Below, piece by piece: positions 1-8,810 of a stretch of 64,000 bases of DNA. The notes beneath the pieces are model-generated. The model saw only the letters and a program-made list of their open reading frames with translations, did no database searches and was not told the DNA's origin. The translations under genes and the position numbers were made by a program. Each line of letters opens with the position of its first letter. Within the stretch, counting starts at the first letter, position 1. The DNA is from Arthrobacter sp. AQ5-05. Its GTDB lineage: Bacteria; Actinomycetota; Actinomycetes; Actinomycetales; Micrococcaceae. The stretch lies in contig NZ_QMKQ01000019.1 of assembly GCF_003287975.1 (NCBI RefSeq), positions 1-64,000 on the forward strand, in the 5' to 3' direction.

Positions 1-2
1 AC

Positions 3-128
3 AACGGCCTGCTGCACTTGCTCGTCCACAACGGGCTCCCGCACGTCCTTTTGCCCCGGCACCTGGACCCCGAGCAGATCCCCCGCCGCAACTCCTACTG
101 GCCGCAAAACCAAACCACCCTCTTCTAG
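3..128 (+). CDS. 3' end of an unidentified gene (partial)
   Basis: An open frame enters from the left edge and ends in TAG at 126-128, giving the last 41 residues of a protein. The tail contains HLLVHNGLPHVLLPRHLDP and ends in NQTTLF. Codon use is GC-rich at third positions, as in real genes here. I do not recognise a family from so short a tail. It points toward the downstream membrane-protein gene, about 105 bases before that gene's start. The function cannot be given; that it is coding is likely but not certain. Confidence 0.5.
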   Translation, partial: NGLLHLLVHNGLPHVLLPRHLDPEQIPRRNSYWPQNQTTLF

Positions 129-233
129 GAAAACGCGGCCCAGAAAGGCCGCCCAGTGCCCTCGAGTCGGTGCAGCAGGCCACATCATGACGAGAAGTTT
201 TTCCACTCGCAGGTTGTGCGACATGCTGGATGC

Positions 234-917
234 ATGACCAAGCCAGCCCCACGTGAACTTGCCCAGCTGACCCCGCTCGCGCAGTTGAGGGCTGGACGGC
301 TTCCGCTGCGGCTTCTCCAGCTCTTTGTGGGTCTCACGTTGTTCGGCGTGGCGATGGCCGGATTCGTCCGTTCGGGTCTCGGGCTGGCCCCGTGGGACGT
401 GCTCCACTACGGCGTCACCCTGCACACCGGGCTCAGCCTGGGCACCGTGGTGATCATCTTCGGGTTCATCGTGCTGCTGCTCTGGATCCCCCTGCGGCAG
501 ATGCCCGGCCTGGGCACCATCGCCAACGTCATCTGGCTTGGCATTGCTGCCGACATCGGGTTGGCGATCATTCCCGAGGCCCACGGCCTGCCCGCACAGC
601 TGGCCATGTTCATCGCCGCCCTGCTGGTGAACGGACTCGGCGGCGGGCTGTACATCGGCAGCCAGCTCGGCCCGGGCCCGCGCGACGGGTTGATGACGGG
701 GCTGCATGCGCGCACCGGAATCAGCCTGCGCGTGGCGCGCACCGGCGTCGAGGTCATCGTGCTGGCCATTGGCTGGCTCCTGGGCGGCATCGTCGGTTTC
801 GGAACCGTCCTGTACGCCGTGGCCATCGGACCGGTCACCCAGCTCTTCCTGCGCTTCTGCATCATCAAGCTCCGCACGGATGCTCCCGCCGAAGAAGTCC
901 CCACGGCCGCCCCGTAG
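234..917 (+). CDS. YczE/YitT-type integral membrane protein
   Basis: A 227-residue polytopic membrane protein with about five hydrophobic segments. The first segment carries GFVRSGLGLAPWDVLHYG, which matches the glycine/proline signature of the YczE branch of YitT-like proteins; a second copy-like motif (GGLYIGSQLGPGPRDGLMTG) follows near residue 145, as expected for an internally repeated fold. The transported substrate or role is not known for this family. The start at 234 (MTKPAPRELAQ) was chosen because the upstream in-frame extension is hydrophilic and unlike the family; no strong ribosome site is visible. The next gene is co-directional after about 90 bases. Confidence 0.8.
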   Translation: MTKPAPRELAQLTPLAQLRAGRLPLRLLQLFVGLTLFGVAMAGFVRSGLGLAPWDVLHYGVTLHTGLSLGTVVIIFGFIVLLLWIPLRQMPGLGTIANVIWLGIAADIGLAIIPEAHGLPAQLAMFIAALLVNGLGGGLYIGSQLGPGPRDGLMTGLHARTGISLRVARTGVEVIVLAIGWLLGGIVGFGTVLYAVAIGPVTQLFLRFCIIKLRTDAPAEEVPTAAP

Positions 918-1005
918 CAACGGAACCGCCGACGGCCACCTCGCGGCCGCGTGGAAACCCGCGTACATCCAGACGAAAGCCGGGTTTCGCTGCATAATTG
1001 GGAAT

Positions 1006-1620
1006 GTGTATGTCGTAACCCTGAAACAACGCGATCGACGCGCCGACGGCGACCTCGGCGATGAAATGCTGCGCACCCTCGCGCACGTCCCGACGCTTGC
1101 GCCGTTCCAGCGCTCCGGCCCCGCCGTGCTGGTCGGGGTCCCCGAGCGTGCCGAGGACGCGGTGGACGCGGTGCTGCGGGCGCTGCGCAGCCACCACTGG
1201 GTGGTCGGACTAGGCGTGGGCAGCCTGTACGAACCGGTGCCCCGCGAGGCGCAATACCTCCAGGGCACCGCGCTGGGCTATGCGCACACGGCCGTGGAGC
1301 GCTCCGAGCACACCGGGGAGCGGATCCCGCTGTGTGTCGTCGGCCCCGAGGCGGCCATCGCCGGCGAGGCCGAGGCGGTGCTGCGCCTACTCGGGCAGAT
1401 TGTCAGCACCCGCAGCGTGGCCGAATGGGCCGTGCTCGACCTGCTCACCCCGGGGGTGCGCGGACAGCAGAAGCATGTCGCCGCCGAACTGGGCATCAGC
1501 GCCCAGGCCGTTTCCAAGGCCGTGGTTCGCTCGGCATGGGTCGAGGAATGGGCGGCGCGGCCCGCAGCCGCCCGATTGCTGCGCTGGAGCGAATTCCCCG
1601 ACGAGCCGGCCGGGGCCTAG
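1006..1620 (+). CDS. SatD-like protein with C-terminal winged-helix segment
   Basis: A 204-residue soluble protein beginning YVVTLKQRDRRADGD, which resembles the start of actinobacterial SatD-family proteins. The central part (about residues 30-110) is an alpha/beta region with LVGVPERAEDAV and LGVGSLYEP. Residues about 140-175 (VLDLLTPGVRGQQKHVAAE, then LGISAQAVSKAV) read as a helix-turn-helix, so annotation pipelines may call it MarR-like. The start is placed at GTG 1006, where homology-like sequence begins; a much longer upstream frame overlaps the previous gene and has no family-like features. It lies between two small membrane-protein genes, all co-directional. Its biochemical role is unknown and the family call is moderate. 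Confidence 0.6.
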   Translation: MYVVTLKQRDRRADGDLGDEMLRTLAHVPTLAPFQRSGPAVLVGVPERAEDAVDAVLRALRSHHWVVGLGVGSLYEPVPREAQYLQGTALGYAHTAVERSEHTGERIPLCVVGPEAAIAGEAEAVLRLLGQIVSTRSVAEWAVLDLLTPGVRGQQKHVAAELGISAQAVSKAVVRSAWVEEWAARPAAARLLRWSEFPDEPAGA

Positions 1621-1742
1621 TCCGCCAGGAATCCCCGGACCCCTAGTCAGCCACTGGTTTTGGCCGTAGTATCGGCGATATTGATGACCCGTATACCGGG
1701 GACCGGTGACATGGCCCCGCACGATGGCACGAGGAGCAAACG

Positions 1743-2159
1743 ATGGTTCCGGAAATTAATTGGATCGCCGTAATTGTGGCCACGATTTCGACCATGGTGG
1801 TCGGCAGCATCTGGTACACCCCGAAGGTGTTCGGCAACTATTGGATGCGGGTGGCCAAGGTGACTCCCGGCAGCGGCAAGAGCGCCGTCGTCCCGATCCT
1901 GGTGACCCTCGTCGTGAGCTTCATCAGCGCCTGGGTCCTGGCCGGTGCGACGTACCTGTCCTTTGACTTCTATGGCGGGTCCTACCTCACCAACGCCTTG
2001 CTGACCGCCTTGATCCTGTGGGGCGGCTTCACCGCGGCACGCTTCATCACCCACGACGCCTTCGAGGGCCGGCCCGTGGGGCTCACCGCGTTGAACTGCC
2101 TCCACGAGCTGGTGACATTCCTGGTGATGGGTGTGGTCATCGGGCTCTTCGCCATCTGA
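1743..2159 (+). CDS. DUF1761-family membrane protein
   Basis: A 138-residue protein starting MVPEINWIAVIVATISTMVV, followed by GSIWYTPKVFGNYWMR. This N-terminal layout (an early helix, then a W-Y-x-P-K-x-F-G block) is typical of the DUF1761 family of small four-helix membrane proteins. Further hydrophobic segments lie at about residues 42-62, 78-98 and 115-137. ATG 1743 follows a gagga-type purine-rich stretch. It is co-directional with the SatD-like gene, 122 bases after its stop. The molecular function of the family is not established. Confidence 0.8.
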   Translation: MVPEINWIAVIVATISTMVVGSIWYTPKVFGNYWMRVAKVTPGSGKSAVVPILVTLVVSFISAWVLAGATYLSFDFYGGSYLTNALLTALILWGGFTAARFITHDAFEGRPVGLTALNCLHELVTFLVMGVVIGLFAI

Positions 2160-2183
2160 TATCGGAGGAGCCGAAAGGCGGCG

Positions 2184-2615
2184 CTACTTCGTCGCGGACG
2201 GGGAAGGCAGCGGGTCCTGCTCGAACTCGAGCCACCCGATCGTGTACTTCCCGCCGCGCTCGAACACGTCGAAGCGTTCCCCCTCCGGGTGGCTGGGCGT
2301 GCTCAGGGTCAGTTCGGACCAATGCCCCATGGTCGAATCCGGCACCGGCTTCACCGTGAAATCGGCCGCGACGCCCAGATCCTTCAGCTGCGCCGCCAGG
2401 CGATCGAATTGCTCCCCGACGGTGTCCGTCCCGCCCGTGGTGGTCACCCGGCAGACCTCGACCTGGTCCCCGGCCAGCGTCGAGGCAACCAGGTGGTCCA
2501 TGGCTTCCTCGAGGCTCGGCTCCCCGGTGTTGCAGATGACGTCCGGGGAGGTGCACCCGGCCAGCAGCGTCGCGGCACCGAGCAGGGACAGGGCGAGGAT
2601 TCCGGCGCGTTTCAT
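2184..2615 (-). CDS. Small secreted lipoprotein
   Basis: A 143-residue protein with a classical lipoprotein signal: positively charged start (MKRAG), a hydrophobic stretch, and lipobox LLAGC with the acylated cysteine near residue 20. The mature part begins TSPDVICNTGEPS and is otherwise soluble, with three more cysteines that might form disulfides. Another in-frame ATG lies four codons upstream (2627) and cannot be excluded. It converges on the DUF1761 gene, with stops 24 bases apart. No known enzymatic domain was recognised; an envelope-anchored protein of unknown function is the safe call. Confidence 0.75.
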   Translation of the reverse strand: MKRAGILALSLLGAATLLAGCTSPDVICNTGEPSLEEAMDHLVASTLAGDQVEVCRVTTTGGTDTVGEQFDRLAAQLKDLGVAADFTVKPVPDSTMGHWSELTLSTPSHPEGERFDVFERGGKYTIGWLEFEQDPLPSPSATK

Positions 2616-2765
2616 GGGTTTAAGCATAGCCAGTCGAATCGCCCGGGGCTGTCGGCTGCGCTGTGTCCCGGGAAGTGTGCGGGCATCGGAAGCACACGCA
2701 CGGCGCGCCGGGCATCCCAGCGAACCACGTAGGATTACCCGGTAACCGCATCAATTGGAGAAAAT

Positions 2766-3754
2766 ATAGATGGTTTTCGCCGCCGCACCGGCGTCCCTTG
2801 GCGCTTCCCCACCGGGAACTGGGCATTCCTGGCCGACGACTGGCGCGCCTTCTGCGCCGCGTCCGTTGAAGCGCTCATCGTCCTGGCGGCGGGTGCGGTG
2901 CAGCACACCTTCGTCGGGAGTTCGACTTGTGGCACCCCGGCCAAGGCTGTCGCAAGCGCCATCCTCGTCGCCGTCGCGACCGCCTGGGTCTACGGCTTCA
3001 TCTGCTTTTCGGCACACACCATCGGGACCCTGTTGTGCGGCACCCGCATCGTGAGGCTGCGCGACGGGTCGGCACCCGGGATGCTGCGCGGCGGCCGGGC
3101 CATGATCGTGCGCACCGTCGTCTGGGTGGCGTGCCCGATTGGCCCGCCGCTGGCGGCCCCGAACACCGACGGCAAGAACATCCCCCAATGCCGTCGCTTC
3201 CACATCAGCATCCTCAAGAAGCACCCGCACGAGGCGCCGCTCGATGACCCGACCGGCCTCGAAGCCGCCCACGGGCGCGGGAACGATGCCCCCGAACACG
3301 TTGCTCCGCAATCCGCGCTCCCCAAGGCGGCCATGGATTCGTGCTTCGAGCTGGTCCCATCGCAGTTCCGCGATGGCAGCTGGGGCGCGCAGCCGCAGCT
3401 GCGGAGGATCCCGCTGGCGCTCTGCCTTGCCCTGGCCTGCGCCCTGCCAGGCGAGGCCGCCGCGGCGGTCATCTTCGCGCCGGCGTCCACGCTGCTCTAC
3501 GGCAGGTCCTGCTTCACCGGGATCACGCTCGGCACCCTGGTTGCGGGGACCCGGATCGTGCGCCTGGAAAACGGCGCGGCCCAGGCTGCTGGCGGGGTAT
3601 CCGGGTCATGTTCTACCGGATCATGCCCGGTTGGGCCGCTCCGTTGCTGCTCTTCGCCGGGCTCTTCGACGGCGCCACAAGCGAGCGTGACATGGCCAGG
3701 GCGTTCCATGTGAGCATCGACGTGCGCCGGACCCGGGAACTGCGGGGCCGTTAA
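2766..3754 (+). pseudogene. Decayed tandem RDD-domain membrane protein gene
   Basis: Two RDD-like segments follow one another. The first reads GFRRRTGVPWRF ... GTLLCGTRIVRLRDGSAPG ... RRFHISI; the second reads TLGTLVAGTRIVRLENGAAQ and, after a frame change near 3585-3600, GIRVMFYRIMPGW ... ARAFHVSI before a TAA at 3752-3754. The likely original start is the ATA at 2766 (frame ATA GAT GGT TTT), five bases after GGAG. The ATG at 2770 is in another frame. A lost start codon plus an internal frameshift argue for a pseudogene made from a duplicated RDD unit. A sequencing error could mimic either lesion but less easily both. The surrounding 1.2 kb holds no other gene. Confidence 0.6.
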
Positions 3755-3836
3755 CGCGACGGATCGCCGCTCGCGGGCGGGGAAGACTCCCCCGCGCGGG
3801 CGGCGATCCGTCTGTGCAGATGTTGGCCGGGCGTGC

Positions 3837-4691
3837 TCAGGCGCGGACGGCCTCGCCCAGGATGTCCTGCAGCACCGCGGCCAACCCGTCGTCGTCGACA
3901 CCCGCGGCAATCTCGTCGGCCACGGCCTTGACCTCGTCCGGGGCCTGGCCCATGGCCACGCCGCGGCCGGCCCAGGCGAGCATCTCGATGTCGTTGCGGC
4001 CATCGCCCACGGCAATGGTTGCCTCGATGTCGAACCCGTGCTTCTCGCGCAGCACCTCGAGGCCGCTGGCCTTGGTGACGCCCTCGGCTGCGATGTCCAG
4101 CCAGGCGGTCCAGCCCACCGAGTAGGTGACACCGGAAAGGCCCATGGCGCCGACGGCCTCGCCGAATTCCTCGGCCGTTGCGTCGGTGGAGAAGACCACC
4201 AGGCGCACCGCGGTGGCCGCGAGCATCACATCGAGCGTCACCGGGGTGGCGACAACGCCGAAGCTGGCATCCTGGAAGCGTTCGGTGGACAGGAATCGCC
4301 CCGCATCGTCTTCCAGCGCATACTTGGCGGTGGGCAGCGCCTTGACCAGGGCGCGCAGTGCCGGGGCCGGGTCGAAGGTCTTGCGTTCGACGACCTCGTA
4401 GCCGTCCTCCAGCGACAAATCGATGCGGACGGTGACGCCGCCGTTGCAGCACACCGCGTAGCCGCTCTCGATGCCGAGCATCTGGATGACCGGCAGGGTC
4501 GCCCCGAGCGAACGGCCGGTGGAAATAACGACCTCGTGGCCGGCCGCGACGATGGCGCGCGCCGCATCCTTGACCGCCTGGCTCATTTTCCCGTCGTGGT
4601 TGACCAGGGTGCCGTCGACGTCAAGGCAGATCATGTAGGTTTCGGTTGCTTGTGACCGGTCTTCGATGCCGGTTCTTGTCATAACTGTCAT
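3837..4691 (-). CDS. HAD-superfamily phosphatase, Cof type
   Basis: A 284-residue (or shorter) Cof-type HAD hydrolase. Motif I is MICLDVDGTLVNHDG with the two catalytic aspartates, motif II is VVISTGRS, and the C-terminal motif is GDGRNDIEMLAWAG, which binds Mg2+. The cap domain between them is alpha/beta, as in the type IIB sugar-phosphate and flavin phosphatases; the substrate cannot be read from sequence. Possible starts are ATG 4691, ATG 4682 or ATG 4634, the last just before motif I, and no site has a convincing ribosome-binding sequence. It is downstream of serS on the same strand but separated from it by a strong hairpin. A second Cof-type gene lies at 31.9 kb. Confidence 0.85.
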   Translation of the reverse strand: MTVMTRTGIEDRSQATETYMICLDVDGTLVNHDGKMSQAVKDAARAIVAAGHEVVISTGRSLGATLPVIQMLGIESGYAVCCNGGVTVRIDLSLEDGYEVVERKTFDPAPALRALVKALPTAKYALEDDAGRFLSTERFQDASFGVVATPVTLDVMLAATAVRLVVFSTDATAEEFGEAVGAMGLSGVTYSVGWTAWLDIAAEGVTKASGLEVLREKHGFDIEATIAVGDGRNDIEMLAWAGRGVAMGQAPDEVKAVADEIAAGVDDDGLAAVLQDILGEAVRA

Positions 4692-4811
4692 TCATCCAGT
4701 GAAGCATCAAATTCCGGTTCCCGACATGAGCCAACCCACAATGTGTCCTGAACGGTGGATGAACCTCCCCCGAACCTGCGGTGCCGCCGGGACTCGAATG
4801 CGCACCAGTCG

Positions 4812-4849
4812 CCGAAGGGGGGTGCGGCATCGACCGCATCCCCCTTCGG
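4812..4849 (-). terminator. Hairpin downstream of serS
   Basis: A 16-bp stem (4812-4827 with 4834-4849, one G-T pair) and a 6-base loop lie 29 bases after the serS stop on the minus strand. There is no long T-run, so rho-independent termination is probable but unproven. Confidence 0.6.
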
Positions 4850-4877
4850 GTTCTTCCGGCGCACGCGGCGCGGTGAC

Positions 4878-6164
4878 CTACAGGAGGGGAAGCACTTCCA
4901 TGCCACCCAGGTACGGGCGCAGCGCGACGGGCACGTTGACCGAACCGTCGGCGTTCTGGTGGTGCTCCAGGATCGCGACGATCCAGCGCGTGGTCGCCAG
5001 GGTGCCGTTGAGCGTTGCCACCGAGCGGGTCTTGCCCGGCTTGCCGTCGACGCCGGTTTCCCGTTCGCGGATGTTCAGGCGGCGGGCCTGGAAGGTGGTG
5101 CAGTTGGAGGTGGAGGTCAGTTCGCGGTACGCGTCCTGGGTCGGGACCCAGGCTTCGCAGTCGAACTTGCGCGCCGCGCTCATGCCCAGGTCCCCGGCAG
5201 CGGTGTCGATGACGCGGTAGGGCAGCTCGACCTTGGCGAGCATTTCCTCTTCCAGGGCCAGGAGCTTGGCGTGCTCGGCCTCGGATTCCTCCGCGGAGCA
5301 GTAGACGAACATCTCGAGCTTGTTGAACTGGTGCACGCGGATGATGCCGCGGGTGTCCTTGCCCGCGGAACCGGCCTCGCGGCGGTAGCAGGAGGACCAG
5401 CCGGCGTAGCGGGTCGGACCGGCCGACAGATCAAGGATCTCGTTGGCGTGGTAGCCGGCCAGGGCCACCTCGGAGGTTCCCACCAGGTACAGGTCGTCGC
5501 GCTCGAGCTTGTAGATCTCGTCGTCGTGCTCGACGTCGAAGCCGGTGCCCTGCATGGTCTCGGGGCGGACCAGGGTCGGGGTGATCATCGGGATGAAGTC
5601 TTTTTGCAGGGCCAGGTCCAACGCCATGTTCATGAGCGCAATTTCCAGGCGGGCGCCGACACCCTTGAGGAAGTAGAAACGGGAACCCGAAACCTTCGCA
5701 CCGCGTTCCATGTCGATGGCGCCGAGCAATTCGCCGAGCTCGAGGTGGTCGCGCGGTTCGAAGCCCTCGGCGGCGAAATCGCGCGGTGCACCCACGTGCT
5801 TGACGACGGTGAAGTCGTCCTCGCCGCCGGAGGGCACCCCGTCCAGGATCAGGTTGGGGATGGAGCGCTGCAGCGCGTTGTAGGCCGCGGCTGCCTCGTC
5901 GGAGGCCGCCTGGGCGGCCTTCACGTTCTGCGAGAGCTCCTTGACCTCGGCGAGCAGGGCCTGCTTTTCCTCGCCCTTGGCCGCTCCGACCTTCTTGCTG
6001 AAGGCATTCTGTTGGGCACGCAGCGCCTCAAAGGATGCAATCGACTCGCGGCGCGCCGAATCGGCGGCCAAAATCGCATCAATCAGGGACTCATCCGCCC
6101 CGCGGGCGCGCTGCGAAGCGCGGAAGGTATCTGGATTTTCACTGAGTAGTTTTACGTCGATCAC
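4878..6164 (-). CDS. serS: Seryl-tRNA synthetase
   Basis: Class II aminoacyl-tRNA synthetase that charges tRNA-Ser (and tRNA-Sec where present) in the cytosol. At 428 residues it is a normal length. The N-terminal coiled-coil tRNA-binding arm spans about residues 25-105. The catalytic domain follows, with motif 2 around [14 protein letters not shown] (preceded by YAGWSSC) and motif 3 at [18 protein letters not shown]. It starts [18 protein letters not shown], the canonical bacterial start. It is divergent from the lipid-kinase gene, with only 38 bases between starts, so the promoters must overlap. No T-box leader fits in that space. Confidence 0.98.
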   Translation of the reverse strand: MIDVKLLSENPDTFRASQRARGADESLIDAILAADSARRESIASFEALRAQQNAFSKKVGAAKGEEKQALLAEVKELSQNVKAAQAASDEAAAAYNALQRSIPNLILDGVPSGGEDDFTVVKHVGAPRDFAAEGFEPRDHLELGELLGAIDMERGAKVSGSRFYFLKGVGARLEIALMNMALDLALQKDFIPMITPTLVRPETMQGTGFDVEHDDEIYKLERDDLYLVGTSEVALAGYHANEILDLSAGPTRYAGWSSCYRREAGSAGKDTRGIIRVHQFNKLEMFVYCSAEESEAEHAKLLALEEEMLAKVELPYRVIDTAAGDLGMSAARKFDCEAWVPTQDAYRELTSTSNCTTFQARRLNIRERETGVDGKPGKTRSVATLNGTLATTRWIVAILEHHQNADGSVNVPVALRPYLGGMEVLPLL

Positions 6165-6202
6165 GCCCTAAGCCTAGCAATGCCCGTTAGTCTGGGGAGA
6201 CT

Positions 6203-7246
6203 ATGCAACGCAATCGACTCTTTGCCCTTATCAGCGCCGGTGCCGCGGGCGCGGCCGCAACGATTAGCTGGCTCTCCGTGCGCAGGCTCGTTGACCGCAA
6301 CCGGCCCGCTTCCCTGTCGCCCGTCGTCGGCGTCGCCACCTCGGCGCGCAAGGTCGCGCTGGTGGTGAATCCGTCCAAGTCAGGCACCGATGAAGCAATC
6401 TCCGCGGTTCAGCACGTGTGCGCCGAGGCCGGCCTGGTGGAGCCATTGGTGATGGAGTCCACGGTAGAGGATCCGGGCCAGGGTGCCGCACGCCGGGCGC
6501 TGGAGGCCGGATGCGACGTGGTCATCGCCGCGGGCGGGGACGGAACGGTGCGCGCCGTGGCAGAGGTCCTGCGCGACACCGAGGCAACCCTCGGGCTGAT
6601 CCCGCTGGGCACCGGGAACCTTCTGGCCCGCAATGTCGAGGTGCCCCTCGAGGACATCGGCACCGCGGCCTTCGGGGCCGTCCGCGGCCCGGTGCGCACC
6701 ATCGACACCGGCTCTGTCACCCTGAGCCACGTTGACGGGAGCAGCAGCGAACACGCGTTTCTGGTGATCGCCGGGATCGGCACGGATGCCGACGTCATGG
6801 ACGACACCAACGAGGAGCTCAAGGCCAAGGTCGGCTGGCTGGCCTACTCGGAGGCCGGCTTCCGGCACCTGCCGGGCAAACGCAAGAAGATCTCGATCGC
6901 GCTGGACGGCGGAAGCGAACAGACCCGTAGCGTGCGCTCGGTGCTCTTCGCCAACTGCGGGAAGCTGCAAGGCCTGGATCTGGTTCCGGAGGCGAAGGTC
7001 GACGACGGCGTGTTGGACGTGGTGGTGCTCAGCCCGCGCAGCGCGGCCGGTTGGGGCTGGATCTTCCTCAAGACGGCCTTCAGGGCCCGCGGCGCCATAC
7101 CGGTGATGGGCTTCTACCCGAGTGCCTCTTTGACGTTGAGGTGCCACGAACCCATGAACACGCAGATCGACGGGGACGGCACGGGGCTCGTGAACGGTTT
7201 GAGCGTCTCAGTGAGGCCCGCGTCGCTGAAGATCCGCCTCGCCTGA
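6203..7246 (+). CDS. Diacylglycerol/sphingosine kinase-like (DAGK catalytic domain) protein
   Basis: A 347-residue protein of the DgkB/YegS lipid-kinase family. The N-terminus has a hydrophobic stretch (AGAAGAAATISWLSV), so it may be membrane associated. The catalytic domain follows from about residue 50: KVALVVNPSKSGTDEA, the nucleotide-binding loop VIAAGGDGTVRAVAE and the glycine-rich PLGTGNLLARN, all conserved. The expected role is phosphorylation of diacylglycerol or a related lipid using ATP; the exact lipid is not determinable. ATG 6203 follows ggggag at short spacing. It is divergent from serS. Confidence 0.92.
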   Translation: MQRNRLFALISAGAAGAAATISWLSVRRLVDRNRPASLSPVVGVATSARKVALVVNPSKSGTDEAISAVQHVCAEAGLVEPLVMESTVEDPGQGAARRALEAGCDVVIAAGGDGTVRAVAEVLRDTEATLGLIPLGTGNLLARNVEVPLEDIGTAAFGAVRGPVRTIDTGSVTLSHVDGSSSEHAFLVIAGIGTDADVMDDTNEELKAKVGWLAYSEAGFRHLPGKRKKISIALDGGSEQTRSVRSVLFANCGKLQGLDLVPEAKVDDGVLDVVVLSPRSAAGWGWIFLKTAFRARGAIPVMGFYPSASLTLRCHEPMNTQIDGDGTGLVNGLSVSVRPASLKIRLA

Positions 7247-7299
7247 CACCGCCGGCGGGTCGGTCTCGCGGCGGTGCCCGGCCAGTGCTCCTGCCGGCG

Positions 7300-8229
7300 T
7301 TAGTTGGCCAGGCGCGACTTGAGCCCGGAAACCCACTGCTGCGCCTTGGAGAACGCGTCGTCGGAGTTGTGCGCATCCACGGAAGATGACAGGCCCTGGG
7401 CCGCCGGATAGGAACCCAGGAAGCGCAGGTCGGGGCAGACCCGGTGCAGGCCGGTCAATGCGTCCGCCACGCGTTGCTGGGCCAGGTGCCCGTCGACGTC
7501 CACGGAGAAGAAGTACTTGCCCATTCCCTCGCCGGTGGGACGCGACTCGATGCGACTGAGGTTCACCCCGCGCACCACGAACTGTTCCAGGATGTCCATC
7601 AGGGCGCCCGGGCGGTCCTCGGCCAGCGGCAGGATGACGGTGCTCTTGTCCACGCCGGTCGGCGCCGGGATCGGTCCCGGGCGGGTCACCAGCACGAACC
7701 GGGTGACGGCCCCGGCGTTGTCCTCGATGCCGGTGCGCAGGATCTTCAGCCCGCGTTCCTCGGCGACCAGCGGGGAGCAGATCGCCGCGTCGTGGGTGGC
7801 CTCGTCGTCCAGCAGCCCCAGTGCTCCGGCGGCGGTCGAGGACGCCGGGATGAATTCCGCTTGCGGAATGTTTGATTCGGCCCAATTGCGGCATTGCGCC
7901 CAGGCGTGCCCGTGGGTGGACACGGAGCGGATCTGCTCGAGGGAATCGATGTTCTGGCGCACGGCCAGCACGAAGGTGATGGTCACCAGGGCCTCGCGCA
8001 TGATTTGCAGGGCCTCGCCGGTGGCGATGGCGTCGAGCGTGGTGGTGACACCGCCCTCGACCGAATTCTCGATCGGGACCATCGCCGCGTCGGCTTCCCC
8101 GGCGCGGACCATCTCCAGTGCGGCGTTCACGTTCGCTGCCGGGATGCGCTTGGAATCCCTCGCGTCGGGAACCTGCAGCAGTGCGGCCTCGGTGAAGGTC
8201 CCCGCGGGACCCAGATAGGTATAGATCAT
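7300..8229 (-). CDS. pheA: Prephenate dehydratase
   Basis: Converts prephenate to phenylpyruvate in phenylalanine biosynthesis. The 309-residue protein has the PDT catalytic domain (MIYTYLGPAGTFTEAAL at the start, PIENSVEGGV near residue 55, and the TRF catalytic motif in VTRFVLVTRPG) followed by an ACT regulatory domain with the ESRP motif (SRIESRPTGEG) that binds phenylalanine for feedback control. No chorismate mutase domain is fused, as is usual in actinobacteria. ATG 8229 overlaps the stop of the upstream rhodanese gene by four bases, so the two are translationally coupled. Confidence 0.96.
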   Translation of the reverse strand: MIYTYLGPAGTFTEAALLQVPDARDSKRIPAANVNAALEMVRAGEADAAMVPIENSVEGGVTTTLDAIATGEALQIMREALVTITFVLAVRQNIDSLEQIRSVSTHGHAWAQCRNWAESNIPQAEFIPASSTAAGALGLLDDEATHDAAICSPLVAEERGLKILRTGIEDNAGAVTRFVLVTRPGPIPAPTGVDKSTVILPLAEDRPGALMDILEQFVVRGVNLSRIESRPTGEGMGKYFFSVDVDGHLAQQRVADALTGLHRVCPDLRFLGSYPAAQGLSSSVDAHNSDDAFSKAQQWVSGLKSRLAN

Positions 8230-8552
8230 CGGACGTTGGGCTCCTGGCCGTTTTCGCTCTTGAGTGCCAGCCCGGCTTCCAGCCAGGCCCCGGACCCGCC
8301 CGCGATGTTGAACGCGGTGTAGCCCTGCGAGACCAGCCACGCGGCGGCCTGCGCCGAGCGTCCGCCGGTGCGGCAAATGATGTAGGTGTCTTCGTCCGGG
8401 TCGAGTTCCCCGTAGCGGACCGGGAGGTCGCCCAGCGGAATGTGGATTGCCCCGGCGGCGTGCCCCTCGGACCATTCGTACTCTTCGCGAACATCCAGGA
8501 TCAGTGCGCCGGCAGGCACCTGGTCGACTGAAACCGTTTCAAAATCACTCAT
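8226..8552 (-). CDS. Single-domain rhodanese-like protein
   Basis: A 108-residue rhodanese domain with the entry motif ILDVREEYEWSEGHAAGAIH and the active-site loop IICRTGGRSAQ, where the cysteine can carry a persulfide. Such proteins transfer sulfur or cyanide-acceptor sulfane in the cytosol, but the physiological acceptor is unknown. ATG 8552 is preceded by AAAGGAG at good spacing. It is the first gene of a two-gene unit whose stop overlaps the pheA start. That pairing is positional and does not by itself show a role in phenylalanine synthesis. Confidence 0.92.
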   Translation of the reverse strand: MSDFETVSVDQVPAGALILDVREEYEWSEGHAAGAIHIPLGDLPVRYGELDPDEDTYIICRTGGRSAQAAAWLVSQGYTAFNIAGGSGAWLEAGLALKSENGQEPNVR

Positions 8553-8810
8553 GGCTCTCCTTTGGCTCGCCGGATTCCCTGTTGACATCCAGCCTAGCGC
8601 CCGGGGGTGTTCGGCCACCGCCTCGGTGAAGCGGATGTTGCGCCCCTCGAACGGGACGTTTCACCGAGGCAAACTGGCGCTTCCGGGCGCAACGGGGCCG
8701 CAACGCCCAACCCGTACTAGTCTCAAGTCAGACCCATGCCCGCTTCCTCCCACAGGCAACGCCCCATGGCGGGCGCCACCGGTGGCCACATGTTTGCAAA
8801 GGAGTCCATG

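Noticed and set aside
4770-4815. T-loop-like TTCGAGTCC on the minus strand suggesting a tRNA
   Set aside because: The flanking bases do not form a T-stem, and no D-arm, anticodon arm or acceptor stem can be drawn.
6165-6202. T-box leader upstream of serS
   Set aside because: Only 38 bases separate serS from the divergent lipid-kinase gene, far too short for a T-box.
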